A stretch of DNA of 64,000 bases from Atopsyche davidsoni. Its lineage: Eukaryota; Arthropoda; Insecta; Trichoptera; Hydrobiosidae. The position numbers and the translations under genes are program-made. The stretch is taken from contig JAILWY010000004.1 of the NCBI GenBank assembly GCA_022113835.1, positions 5,707,501 through 5,771,500 of the forward strand, in the 5' to 3' direction. Below, piece after piece: positions 48,052 to 63,000 of the stretch. Position 1 is the first letter of the stretch. Each line of letters opens with the position of its first letter. The notes beneath the pieces were generated by a model. It saw only the letters and a program-made list of their open reading frames with translations. It was not told where the DNA came from and searched no databases.

Positions 48052-51000
48052 CTGAAAAAATAAAACAATGAAGACAAATTCAAAATTATAGTATATATGT
48101 ACATATTTTAATGAAATAATTTTCATTCATATCCGTCATTGTACTGTATTATTACACATTCGCACTAACACACTTTGTTAGCATTGATTGGCAGTGGTTG
48201 ATTTCATTATTGGCAGATTTTTGTGACAAGAATACCTCTTATCGGATTTGTTGCTGTGTTCATAAACAACTATTATTATAACATACATTTGAGTCACACG
48301 CTCTTGGGAAGTGTGTATGCAAGAAGCTCTGACTGACCAGATACTGAATGACAAGACTTTCAAGAAATTCAAGGATTCAACACAACTTACTCTGACTCCA
48401 TAACGGAATGGCCCTGTTAGATTCTTCGTCCTCGCTCTCATCATCCGTGTTCAGCTGTTCAAATGTCTTGTACACCTTTGAAATTGGATTCAACCCATCT
48501 GCAAAAAAAAAAAGTGCAATTCGTTACATTAATAACCATTACTAATAAAACATTAGTTCATAAGAATTTATTAAATATCATTTAATTGTAGAAAGTAGAG
48601 TCAACTCACCATTCTTTATATACGCCTTGGTAGCTGCAGCCGCAGCAATACTCTTCTGTTCAACCAACCTGACAAACAAGACAAACAATGTGTAGATGCT
48701 GGATTATACTATTTTCATTAGGTTTTTAGAGCTAGTAGATTTGGCATACTTCAGATCCAAGCATTAGATATCAATAGGTAGTCATAAAATCATATAATGA
48801 AAGCATTTTACACTTTGCCATTATAACATATTTTACTGATTTCAGCCTACAAAAGTGATAGGCCACTCCACTACACTACCACACCAAAATGATATAATAC
48901 TACTTCAAAATAATATAACTTTTTTCAGAGTACTTGTCTAATGATTACTACAGCTTCTTACTAATCTAGAATTCAAATCTAGATACAGTAATTCTATAAA
49001 AATGAATTTCCAGAGATCTAACAAGTTAAGAAACAACCACAGTTGCTGCCCACTTGCCCTCTACTAGAGTGGAATTGTTATGATTCGTCACTTGATTGAT
49101 TTGGGTCAACTATAAACAACATACCTCTCCATTTCTTCTTGCTGGCGTTTTTTGGCTGCTTGTAACTGCCTGGCCGCCTCTTCTTGGTGTTGCTTCTGGC
49201 GAATTAAGGCCATCTCTTCAGCCTTCTTCCGCTCTTCAGCATGTCGCCGTTCTTCAGCTTCCGCCACTTTCCGCTCCAGAGCTATGCGTTTCTGAAAAAA
49301 TAAACATTATCATATCATACCATTTAATAAATTTGTACAAGAGCAGAGTATAATATAATATAGCAATCAAGTTTTCAAACACAAGGAAATTCAATATATT
49401 AATGACTATATTAGACTTTTTTTAGCAAAAATAACATCCAACTGAAATAAATTAAACTAACGATTCTCAATTTGAAACTATATTTAATAATTAAATAATA
49501 ATATTTAAAATTCTAAGACTAATGACATATATATACAGTAGATAAATTTGTTGATTGAAAGTTAAAAATGAGTTATATTTACAAAAATAAAATTTACACC
49601 ATTTGCGTTCATCTCACAGAACTTGACCCGGGAATTGTCTGACATCAAACAAATCTGACAAAAATTTACAGTGTTGCATGGGAATCATTTCACTACACAT
49701 AGGCAATATGAGGCTTAGGGTATAAAACGAACAAAGATACAACATTATATGCATCAATGAACTTCACGGTGATAGTTTAGATAGATTAATAATTAAAGTG
49801 AGGTAAAACTTTTTTTATAATATTTCATACTTTAAATTTATATATTGCATATTAGTACATTGACATTTTTTTACTGTTTTCACATTGAATGTTAGATGTA
49901 CTTTGTACTAAAATTAAAATTTATTCAAAATTTTAATCTCAATCAATGTAAACATTTCTATGATTTTTATGTTTAAAGACATTCAAACGTGCATATAAAA
50001 ACAGCATTACCACAAATAAATATTAGGAATTTCCCTGAATCTCAAATTGTATTCATGAAAGATGCCTTAGAATTATATGTAATATGAAGAAAAAAAAATA
50101 AATAAATAAACAACCTACTATGAAGGGGTTAAGCTCTGATAATTTAAAATATCAAAATTTAATAATGCATCTATTAGGACTACTCGCTTTGTATCTCAAT
50201 AAAAAAAACAACATTACGACAGTTGACAATAGACTCATACCTCTTCTCTCAGCTTTTCCTTCTCGAATAGAACCTGGCGGGCTCTATCCTCCTTCTCCCT
50301 CTCGGCCTTCTCGAACTGTGCCTGCTTTAGCTTGCTCTGGGCCTCACGGGCCAATGCCGCTGCTCTACACTTCTGCTCCCGCTTTCTGCAAACACACATA
50401 ATTATATTATTATTTACACATATAAACACATACACATTAGCAAATACACATAAGATAAAACAAGTGATATCTTACTTTCTTTGCTCTTCAGCTTTGGCTT
50501 GCATCATAGCCTCGCGTTTCTGGATAGGATCGACCCGAGACACCGCCATAGCCATTGAAGGGTTGACAGACAGCTGTGTTGATGAGTGAAATGATCCAAG
50601 AGGAGAAAGCATCGATTCCAAATGATTCATAATGTTCCGATGAACTGGTTTCACAGCACTTCCAACCTGAAAATACAAAGAGGTGTAAAAGAGCTAACTT
50701 ATTACAATGATGAGATAACATATGGGCATAGCACAAAATACTGAATATGCATACCTGTTTTGTAACAGGTACAGGGTTTTGTTGGACACTTGCTTTGAGA
50801 GTCATCTTGGAGGACACTGGTGTTGTCAGTTTACTACGAGACACTTTCTTTGTCAAAACTTGAGCTAATAAAACTTCTTCGCTCTTCTCAGCAACCGGTT
50901 CATCCTGTAATGGTGCAAATAAATACAGATTCAGACAACAGATTATATCGCAATTTTATTATTAGATTATTATTGATGGTTTTTAGAGAGTGCTTGGTGG

Positions 51001-54000
51001 AATTCCATTTTAATATTTTTAATAAAATGATCATAGTATTCAAAATATTTTGCTTTTTTAACCTTTTAAAAGGCTACAGTAACCTAGTATCATTGAACCT
51101 CAAGCTCCACGCTTCATCCTAAAAAGTATGCTCGTTTAATATTCTTGAAGCCCAATCCATATAACTAATATATATGGATTGGGGTTATATATATATTGCA
51201 GAAAATTCAAGTAGATTTTTCACTTCATTTCAATCAATGGTGGCAGTGAATCTGCTTTTTCTACTGCAAGGATTAAAAAATGAAGGAAAACAATTGTGGT
51301 GATGAGAAAGCAATGCAGAGCACTAACATGATTGGCCTCCTTAGCCATAGCGCGGGTCTTTGTGCGCGTAATGCGAGACGGAGCGTCCAGACAGTCGCCG
51401 CCCTGCTCCTCTGCTAGTCTCTCAAAATGCTTCACCCGACTTTTCACAGGACTCCTGAACATGATAAAAAAAAAACTATTGGAAATCTTATTAAACATTG
51501 TGTTTATTAAAGCCAAGAAGGATTTCTTACAATGTTTATTGTTACAAATATTCATCTATCAAAATTTATGGCAAAGGTAAATTAGTATGATTAAGTACAT
51601 TTTTTCACACATTGAAACGATTAGAGAAACTCTCAGAAAAATATAATCGCGACTTGCGTGGGATTCAAACTAACATCCCCACGGCTTATATGGCCGGTGA
51701 ATTACCAACTATGCTAGCGAGCCACAAAGGTAAATATTAGAATATTTGTTCACTTCTATTAGGCAACCTACTTTTTAGCATTATGGACACAAACCAGTGA
51801 AATATAATACAAAATACAGCAGGAAAATTATTTAACTATGCAGATGACAAGTTAAGGTTATAAATTTAAAAAATAAAAAGTTAAGTATGTATAAACATCT
51901 CATTTTTTTAAAATCACATAAGAGATAAAGAAATAAGAAGTCAAAAGAGTTAAAAAATATATGTAACTACATCAACCGTCAGCTCACTCGAAAAAATTAG
52001 TATGTGCAGGAACTTACTCGAAGATCTCCTTGATCTTCCTGACACATTTGTTGGCTATCTTGGCCACTAGCGGCTGGGGAGGAGACGCCTCCACCTCGCT
52101 GAGGTCATCTGTCAGCAGCGAGCACTGCGGGTCTACTTCTGTCATGTCAGCTGAAAGTTCAACATTATTAGTATTCGAGTATTCAGAATCACCTGACTTT
52201 ACATTCCAGTGATACTGCAAATCGCATACAAAATTATTTGTAGACACTGTATTCACGTTTGGTTATGAACAATGAGAATATGATATACAATTCATGGGAG
52301 CAAATTGTAAACTATCACAAGTGTTAAAACTTCCTAGCCAATTAAGCACTATGCCTATATCCCTATAGATTATCACCTCTATAGATTCTTGAAAATCTGT
52401 TATAAAATATCAATGTGCCATATATAAAAGAAAACATGGAGTATGCCAAAATATGCTGTTTTAAAAATACCATGAAAAATATTTTTTCATTTATCAACAT
52501 CGTTCAAAACGATTTTGTAGTTGTTTTGTGTCAATGTGGTTGAGAAGTTTTTTAATGCTCTGGGTCGAATCATGTCATTCCAGCTAGGATATGCTATTAC
52601 AAGAAATGTTCATATGGTCAGTCCACAACATAATTTCCCAAGCTATTTTGTCCCGTCAACCCCTTGTCGAATTTTCCTGTTTTTCGTCGACCCCCTGCCT
52701 TGCTAATATTGAATTTTTACAAATTCATCAACTTCAAACATATTTTTGACATCTTATATAGAACAATTCACTTTCATAAGGTTTACTATACTCTCGATTT
52801 AAAACTGTCTCCCTTGGAAAGGTCTGTCTGTCCTCGGTCACCAAAATTCCCACGTTCCTAAGCTGTACGGTGTCCTTATTTTCTCGGAATATTGGTCAAA
52901 TCAATTTGTTTTATTACGCCCATCGGCGCCTATCCGAGTTTATTAGCCCCAGTAAATGATTTTTTTAAAAAGGCAGCACGATCGTAATGGTTCATCTTTT
53001 TATGTCATAAGCTCCAAAAAGGTACGTCGGTAAAGTTTTACAATGCCGAAAGTCTAATTTCTCGAGCATTTGGCACGAACTTCTTCGCTTCAGGGCTTCG
53101 ATTCGTCACAAAGTACATAGGTATAATCTGTGTTCGGTGCATTATGACATTTACGAAATGTCTAAATTTTGGTGATGACCTGCTTAAATGGGATCCACTC
53201 TCGTAGACCCCCATTTAGAGTTCATGGACCCCCAATTTTATTTTCGCTGTCATCGACCCCTTGCAGGGCAAGGGAACTTTGGGAACCTCTGGTCTACAAG
53301 AACAGATGGATAATGCAACAAATATTCATTACTATATTACTTGCACTTTGATTAAATTTCAGTAGTCAGCCTATAAGCGAGATATTTCAATTCAATTTTT
53401 TTTTATTCTACTACAGATAAGAATAATAAAAGATTTTTATACTTTAAAAAAAACCACAGTTACATAGGTGAGAAATGTATACACGTCAATAGATGATCAA
53501 AACAAATTATATTTGTTAAAAAAATATATGATCTCAGAATGATAAAAAAAGTACTCTTACTTCAAAACAAAGCAAATTAATTTCACAAAATAATTATTTT
53601 GTGAAATTAAATATATTAAACTTTTGATGGAAAAAGTTAGCCGTTATTCAATCTGCATAATAGTACCATCTTTTAAATTATAAATTGTTTGTTTTTATTG
53701 TGTAAATATATGCCAGTACAAACCTGGATTGATGGTGACCGTCTCGTTGAAGACGGGGAGCAAGGCAGCTTCATTTTGGCTCTTGGTAGAAATGGTGACA
53801 GTCTGGTTGAGGGCCACATAGTCCGAAACTATCACCTCACCTGTCACATTGTGAACTGACCCCTTCTCAATAGTCACCGTCTCATTCAATACCTAAAATC
53901 AAATTGTTTGAAAAGTGTAAAGAACAGTAATAATAAATATATTATTACATAAAGAAGACCATCAACAATGTATGTTTTACATTGTTTTTAGGAAACAAGC

Positions 54001-57000
54001 AAGCACATTTTTAAAAACGTTTCTTCACTAAGGCACAGGAGCTGGCAAATCACAGTTGTTACAAATTAGTGGTGGGCAGTAGAAAGCATGTGCCTGCAGA
54101 TGTTCGACAAAGTAAAAAATATGCATAATCTAAAGTTACACTTAATACTACATAGGATTCATGGAATTAGGATAGAAAAGAAGACCACAGTCATAAAATT
54201 TATCACCTTATTGAATTTAGTTTGAAAATCAAATTTAACAGCCTTAGATAATAAATATTTAGCTCTTTCTATCATTACCTTTCTACAGTACTATCGCGAT
54301 ATTATTTTTTTCAAGGCGTATTTTGTTTAAGATTCCATATATATTCCATTGCTTCAAATTATTTTTATTAGAAATATTACACAATTATTTTGTAAATATT
54401 ATTAACTTATTTTTAAACGGTTGTCCATAAATTTCATTTTGAATGTCGATAGAATATTTTTATTTTTAATTGCCCGACCAATAAGTTTATCGTGAAGTGA
54501 TTCGAGCATTGTTTTATGATGCAATTTTACTGACGATGTTCTGCATACAACTGACTCGCAACAGAAAATAAACAGTGCTTTATTTTATTTATTTATCATG
54601 CTTTATTCTTCACTTATATTGTATTAATATTTGTAATCAAAAATTTAATTCAACAGTTCACAAATACGGCAAAAACTTCAGCATAAACAGAGAACAACAT
54701 AACTTTTCACGTTTTTTTGTAATAAGAATTATCACATATAAAGCCGTTTTTTTTTTCGCGTGCGTATGAAACGGCATATTATTTTACATTTACGTATTTA
54801 TGCACGTATAATGATCAAAGTAGAATCCACTATCAACGAGATATTATAGAAGCACGAACTTGTCTACATTGAAACTTTTCACGGCGAGGGTCAATCGGGC
54901 CAAACGGCCGACAACAAACATAACCTCAAATGATAACAAATATAAATATCAGTGCTACCAGTATAATATATTTTTGTACGAAAAAAATATATATAAAACC
55001 ATTCTAAGATAAACAGAAAATGTCAATATGCAATATCATAAGTCAAATCCTTTTTAAAAAAGAACAATTAACCAGAAAATTTACACTTTCTCTTCCAATT
55101 CAAAGGTAAATTTACAACGATTTTAAAACTTTTTTTAAACATACTTTGATAAATCTTTATTTTGTGTTTGAATAAAAAACAAATCTCTACCATACTAAAA
55201 ACAAGCCTACATTACTCAAGCCAAAAACATATTTAGACTCAAGAAGCCGCGCATATTGGGACACACCTAGCTTATAACGGCCCTTCTTAAAACACTCAGG
55301 CTATCGAAAAAATATATATAAATTCAAAATTACCAATGCAATTAAACAAGAGAACCACAAACAAATGCAAAATAATCATATTGAAAATTAAACGGGATTG
55401 TTTCCGTTTTATAAAAAAAAACACAACACAAAGAGGAGTGGTCAAAACAAAGCTGCCAACTTAAGCGCAGTGTGTACTTTTACTTTATTTATAAAAATAC
55501 TCGACAGTTTGACGTGCACCGTCGGTTGTATGTCCGTCGGCCGGAGCTATACAAATACATTTTTGAAGTGTCATATTACAATTCTCACGTGCGAAAGTCG
55601 CATTTAACTTGCATATAATCGTGCACTTATAAAATGTGCACACACCAATGCGACGAAGATGCAATACCAAAAGTTTGCGACTGTAACATGACATGCCGGC
55701 CGAAAGGTGCAAACTCCTTGTGCGCGGGACTTGCAAAATATTTGAAAGTATTGACATTGAAAAAACTTGAGGAAAAGGTTGCGCAGTGAATTACTTGACA
55801 AAATGCGGTGTTTCAGGTATTTTCTTAAAATAAATTAACGTTAGTATTTATTATTTATCCCTCCAATGCAATAAAAAAATACTATTACAAAAAAAATCAG
55901 GTAATCAGGTTCAGGGTTATGCTATTTTATGTTGCGATCATTATAAAAACTATTATCTGTATACTAAGTTCACCTAACAATTGTAATATGTTTATACGTA
56001 AAAAAAAGTCAAGGTTATATAAATTAAACATGACTATTATTAATATAAACACGCAGAGGTGTGTAACATTTTATGGCTAATTTTTAGTGTTTTTATTAGA
56101 AAAAATTAATATTAACTAGAATATAACAACCAATAGTCTCAAAACAGCTGTATAAATATTTTACATACAATAGCAGAAACATATTTGAACTGATGTATGA
56201 GATAGTCAAGGCTTGCTTTTGGAGCGTTGGTTAACTAATTTTATCGCCAGGTGTTATCTTTAAGAACCAATAGTCTCAAAACAGCTGTATAAACATTTTA
56301 CATACAATAGCGGAAATATATTTGAACTGATGTACGAGATAGTTAGGGCTTGCAAGTTGGAAAGTTCCTAAGTGATACTTGTCAAATCATATTTGGTTAT
56401 CAGAATTTATTGAAGGTTTGAAATATACTTCGACAGCTTTGAGTAAGTAACTTCTTTAAAATAGATTTATGAGTTTGGAATAAAAATATACGTATTCTCT
56501 CATCTTGAACTAATATAACCTCATGAGCCACAAATGCGGGAAGTACCCGTATAGTTTTTTTTATACTTAATTTTTACAAATATTTTATTTATGTTAAAAA
56601 CATATATTTATAAAATGATAACCACCAAATTTAAAAAATATAAACATTTCATAATATCACATGTCATGTAATCTGACATCTCACACAAATATAATTAATA
56701 CAATAAATTATATTTAAGTAATTGTTAGTAATAATTATAAAATTTAAATTGATGGTGACTGTAAAAGCAGTAACCTATTTTCACAGGCATGAAAATATTT
56801 AGAATGTGTATTTTCTCAAAAATTTGGAGAAATGCCAAATTTCACAAGTGTAATAGATTTCATAAAATAATGGTTTAATCTAAATTATAGTAGCATTTAT
56901 GCTTGCTGTAAATTTGAAAACATCAAAAATAAACTTTTCAATACACCCCAAGTAAACGTATACAAATAACTAATAATAACTACTTAACACTTAATTTTTT

Positions 57001-60000
57001 TTTTTATTAAAATGGCAAAAATTGTGGTTATTCATATCACAAAATTTATTTAATATTTTTAATTTTTTAGGTTCCCCACCGCTGGTATTGAATATCTGAA
57101 GATTTTATTGATTATTGAATCTTATCTTGCGTGCGATATGATGAAATACTTACAGTCAGTACGCTGTAGACCACTAAATGACAAATATGTTCAATAAATT
57201 CAACATTAAAATAATAAAACTACACTAATATCAAATCATAAATTACTACAATAATGCTTTCAAATGCTAATGTTTTGATATAAATAACAGTGCTAGTCCT
57301 CAAAATATTATTAAAAAAAAGAAGAATACTGTGGTTACTCTCAGCATAAAATTATACACTATCAAAAGCAACAACAATGAGTAAATTCACTAAAACCTTG
57401 TCGAACCAGGCTTTCATGCACAATTGGAAGAGATTCAGCACGGACCGACGTATAAGGATCTTAGTAGTGATTGTAATTCTGATACTAATCCTGCAACCAA
57501 GATTCTCAAGCCATTACAATAACATCAAACGCATCGATATACCAGACTTCCTGGTCACAAAACACACAAAAGAAATGGAAAAAATTGAACTTAAGCAGTG
57601 CTCGTATGATGTTTTGTACAACGAGGCTCTCATCGAAATTCCCAAACCAGACGAACCAATCATGTTGGTAAATGACAGAGTTGATTTCGGGCAGTACGTG
57701 CCGGAGGACTGCAGACCGACCATCAGCACGGCCATACTAGTTCCATACAGGAACAGAAAAAAGCACTTAGATTTATTTATACCATACATGCACAACTTTT
57801 TGAAAGAGCAGAAGATTCACTACAGGTAATAAACAATAATTCAACAATTACTACTTATTCACACATGAAAACCCAGGCTGCAATAGCGAGGAGGTTTGCG
57901 TTTGAATCCCACTTATTTCTCAATAAGTTTGAGGATTTTTCTCATCCTTTAATGTGTGAATCAAAAAACATATTGTGTGAACAATTAGTACTCCGTGTGT
58001 TTTTGTACTTCTTATTCATTGTAATTTAAATCTGAAGTTATATACAAAATGAATTTGTTGTAGAATATTTGTGATAGAGCAAGCTGACAGTGGACCGTGG
58101 AACAAGGGGAAGCTATTCAACACAGGTGTGCGCATTGCCAAAGAGCTAGGCTTCCCCTGTGTTGTTCTGCACGACGTAGACATGCTTCCTCTCAACCCTG
58201 CAAACCTGTTTGCCTGTACCACACAACCACGACATATGAGTCCCTGCATCGACAAGTTCAGGTTTGAGCCAACCACTAATACATAAGTGCATTCTGATAT
58301 ATCATACTCTTATTGCTCGATTATTGTTCAGCATTGAGATAGGGTACCGTTGAAAATCAATATGACTTCTAATAACCTAACGTACGTTTGTTATCTTTTG
58401 CAAGCATACCCTTTGCTTTGGAAACATAATTGGTAAGTTTTGAAAACAAGTAAAAATTTGTTTAAAATAGTATTTAGACTTAGACAATATCAAACAGATT
58501 TAATAAAAATTGCTTTAACTAAAATCAAGTATGAACCTTATTTTAATTGATAATAGTGATCTCACAATAGACTAAATGACTCAATGTAACAGTTATGTGA
58601 CTACTGTCACATAACTGGTACATAAGTGACAGTTAAATTGTATAACTAAGTATCAAAATGTAAAGGACATTTGACAAGTGGTCTGACCGCAGTTCACAAT
58701 GGGTTCTAGGTACAATCTACCATATAACTCTCTGATCGGAGGTGCTCTCGCAATACTGACAGAACAATACATAAAGGTCAATGGATTTTCAAACAAATTT
58801 GAATTGTGGGGAGGAGAAGACGATGATCTCTACAACAGGATACTGCATGAACGACTAACTATATTCAGGTAGATAAAAAAAACCCATACCTTAAAGTAAC
58901 GTCAAATATTATAAATTGATAGAATAATCTAATCCAATATTTAGGATATCAAACCACACAAGAAAAATCTAGCTAATCTAACACCACTGGTGGTTTTATG
59001 TGAATCGTTTACTTAAATATTGAAATATATATAAAAAATATTTGCTTGGTAAAATAAACTAAGACAACCCTGTTCAATTTTGTAGATTTCCACCAGATAT
59101 GTCAAAGTATACCATGATAGTTCACATGCAGGAGGCCATCAATAGTAACAGAATCGGCTTGATCGTGGAACGCTACGGCAAATATAAAACAGACGGCTAT
59201 ACGACACTCACCTTCAAGAATATATCTGTTATGCATCAAAAACTATACACTAACATTTCGGTGCATCTCTAAGCCAGAAAATATAGACTCGAAAACGTAA
59301 CTGTTTACTGTGGATGACTCGTTTAAAAATGGTAGACTGCATGAGCGTTTTCTTCCATCACATATAAGTGTGAAAGCTTGGTTTTATCATTAAAAAAAAA
59401 AAACATTGAAATGCAAACTAAATTCTACCTCATGTATTTAGGTACACTCAACTATATAAAGTGCCGTTATCACGCTGTGACAAAATATATTCATCTCAAT
59501 TATTATAAATACACCAAGATATTGCTAGGTAGTGACATTTACATAAAATCTCGAGATTATCTAAAAGATTATCTATAATTTTTAGTTCCACGATGGCAAC
59601 TTGTACATACATATATACGATATGCAAGATTATTCTGTTTTTACCTTCATACAAATCAAACGAATGTGTTTGTCAAATAATTGTAAAACTATATTGTTTG
59701 TCAAATTGACCTTTGGAATTTAAGCCCAACATTTAAAAATAAAAATGTTTATATAAAATTTTAACACGTAATGCCATGTTTAATAAATGTAATATTTTTT
59801 TGTTATTGATATCAGGTGAAGTTTGCCTGCTTGTGCGGATCGAATGTAAAGCAAAGGTTATTTTTTTTATTTGATGCTAAAAAATTGTTCAAGCCAATAC
59901 GGCATAACAATTAATATTCCTAGGAAAATATACTTAAAAGAAAACATTAAAATTTAATTTTAAGTATGTACACAGCTAGTATTTTTTTATTTTTGCATAA

Positions 60001-63000
60001 CAATTAATATTCCTAGGAAAATATACTTAAAATAAAACATTAAAATTTAATTTTAAGTATGTACACAGCTAATATTTTTTTATTTTTAAAAAATATTTTA
60101 AACTTAAAAACTTGTCATAAATTTAATAAATATTACCATTTCATTGTACTGAATTCAAAATATACCTAAAAAAGTCAGAGATTATTTATAATTTAAGATT
60201 ATCGTCATCTTAGGTATTTCAATTAAATTGGAAAAACTGAACTAAAATACTAATTGTATTAAAATAAATTGTATTTTCAATCTGTTTTATGACATTCAAT
60301 AATTATTTTTTTGTGATAGCACTATATGTCAATGAGATCTATCATATCTATTTATATATCTTCATAGAGGTATATACAATGCCTGACTACGATATAAGTG
60401 TTAAATTTAAAAACAACTGTTTTGTAAACCATAATTACAAGATAAATATATTAATGAATTGCATGCAAATTCATCCTCAAAATTGTCAACTACCCCTAGT
60501 CAAGACTTAGTTTTGGAGATGTATTAAATGATGGTAGCAAAAATTAAATGTAGGAAGTATGAATTAAATTGTAAATAGTTTTTTCTTCGTTAGTGAAATT
60601 TAAGATTATTAGAACTTCCTACGGTTTCCTCAATTGTGAATCTGAATTAAAAATTTAGTGTCCCTATAAGAAACCTAGATATTTAATTAAGTTTATTTAT
60701 AAATTAGTATATTCAAATAATATCGAAAAATTCATTTTCAAACAAAATAACTAATAACATATTCAGATATGCTTGTAAATTTCATGTGAATGATGCATAA
60801 TGAAAACCATAAATATAACAAATACACTATTTGATTGTTACCCTTATAAAATCGTCCTACCTTATTTCAAGCTGAATTAAGTGTTTTTATTATTGATGTA
60901 GTATTTATTAATTGCGACTTAATTAAAAATAAACATTTTTTTTATTGTTTATGATATAAATATATATTTTCATTGTTTTGTATATACCAACTTACTGTCA
61001 ATCTCTTTAAATAAGTTATATTGTGTAAAAAAAGATTTCACAGATATTGATCGTTTCCTAAAGCAAAATATAAAACTCATAAAATGGTTGTGCTTTTACG
61101 TGTTAACATTACTTCTATGTGATAGTATTAAAATCCTGCCTGAAATTACATAAATGTGACTAAGGCGAGACTGTGGTGATATGAATTCCTGTATGATTGG
61201 CAGATGTTGAATTAATCCTATTTATTTAATTTAATAACACTGACTGCTGTAGCACATTTCAAAATAATTGATCTGCCGTCCAATACGCTGAAAATTGTTA
61301 TCGCTTAACTTCTTGACCTGTTCTCAATTTTATTGTTGCATTGCAGGGATGGTTAATTAGTATTTTATATAAATGAAAACACAATGAATTTTTAATTTTA
61401 GGCTTTGTAGCAAGGTTATGGAAAAAATTTAAAGTTGGCATTTCTGTCATATTGGTTGTATATATTATTTTAGAAAAAAACCTCATAGACCTAATGTTGT
61501 TCAAACCGTTCCATACTCAGGCAATAAAGTTCATATAATTATATTTTTAGAAAGTAAACGACATGTTTATTTGTTCACTAAACTTAACATGTATTCAATG
61601 TGAAATACTTAAAAAATAAACTATAGTTATATCTAGAAACTATTTCTATTTGTGCCTTTTGGTATTTTGATAAAACATAGATTTAACTATCTAGATCATA
61701 GGTTCCCAAAGTGGTCAATATCGACCCCAGGAGTCGATTCCGCCCTGCAAGGAGTCGATGACAGCGAAAAATTAAATTGGGGGTCCATGAACTGTAAATG
61801 GGGGTCTACGAGAGTGGATCCTATTTAAGCAGGTCATCACCAAAATACCACAGTGGATTATCAATCCAAACGGTGACATTGGAGAAACGGAAGTCATACT
61901 ACAAGAAGAACTGATCGAAATAAGCACTTATGAAGAATTGAAGATGCAGTTTAGAAAGGGATATCAGCAATTTTGGCTTCAAAGAGACATACTGCTATTT
62001 ATCCTGCATTGTGGACTATGGCAAGAAGGTTTTTGATAGCTTTACCATCTTCATTCCTCGTGGAAAGGGGTTTCAGTGCGGTTGCCATTCTTCTTGCAAA
62101 AAAAGAAATAGATTGGAAATCACTGGATGAGGAGATTTAAAGTAAAATCTGACTTATTTGAAGCCAAATATTGAAAATTTGCTGTCAAAGCATCATTGAT
62201 TTTTTTTAGTGAATGTTACTATATTTGCATTTTGTGCGTTTTTATTTATAAAGGTATACAGTAAAACCTCGATATAACGGACCCCTGTTTAACGGATTTC
62301 AGGTATAACGAACAAAAAATCCGGTCAAATATAAAAATTCTATATTAGCAAGGCAGGGGGTCTACAAAAAACAGGAAAACTCAACAAGGGGTTGACGGGA
62401 CAAAAAGTTTGGGAACTTCTGATCTAGATGTTGAAAATAAAATAATTTCAGCTTTAGTGAAACTACAAACGCTTCCAAATAGTATTATTAATTTTCTCTG
62501 TGCATCAATGGTATAAAGTTAAATGCGAAGATAATTCTCTTTTTTTTATTATTTAATTATTAAAACTGCTGCTTTCGTGTGCCAGAATCAAAACATTCAC
62601 AAATAATCTGTTACGGCGGCTAATCCAATTTTTCAATACAACATTGCTCCACAATGAAGACCGTGAAACTGAAAAATCATTCACAGCTGACCCAACATCA
62701 TCTCACAGAGTTGCATTTAAATTAATTTTAACAAACTGAAATTTAGGGATTGGAAGGTTTTCGTTGAATTGTAATTTTTTTTATTAATACTTCTTTACAT
62801 TTTATTATTGATAATTTGAAAGAATTATTTTGCGTTTTCTTTTTATTAATTATATTTTTGTAAATACGTACTTTATATCGCACTTAAATGTTGTGAAGAG
62901 TATGTAACAATATTAATGGTATTAAAATAAATTTGCATTTGTGTATTTAATACTGTGTAACCTTGGTGTGGCTCTTTATGAAATATAAAAAACTGAACTA

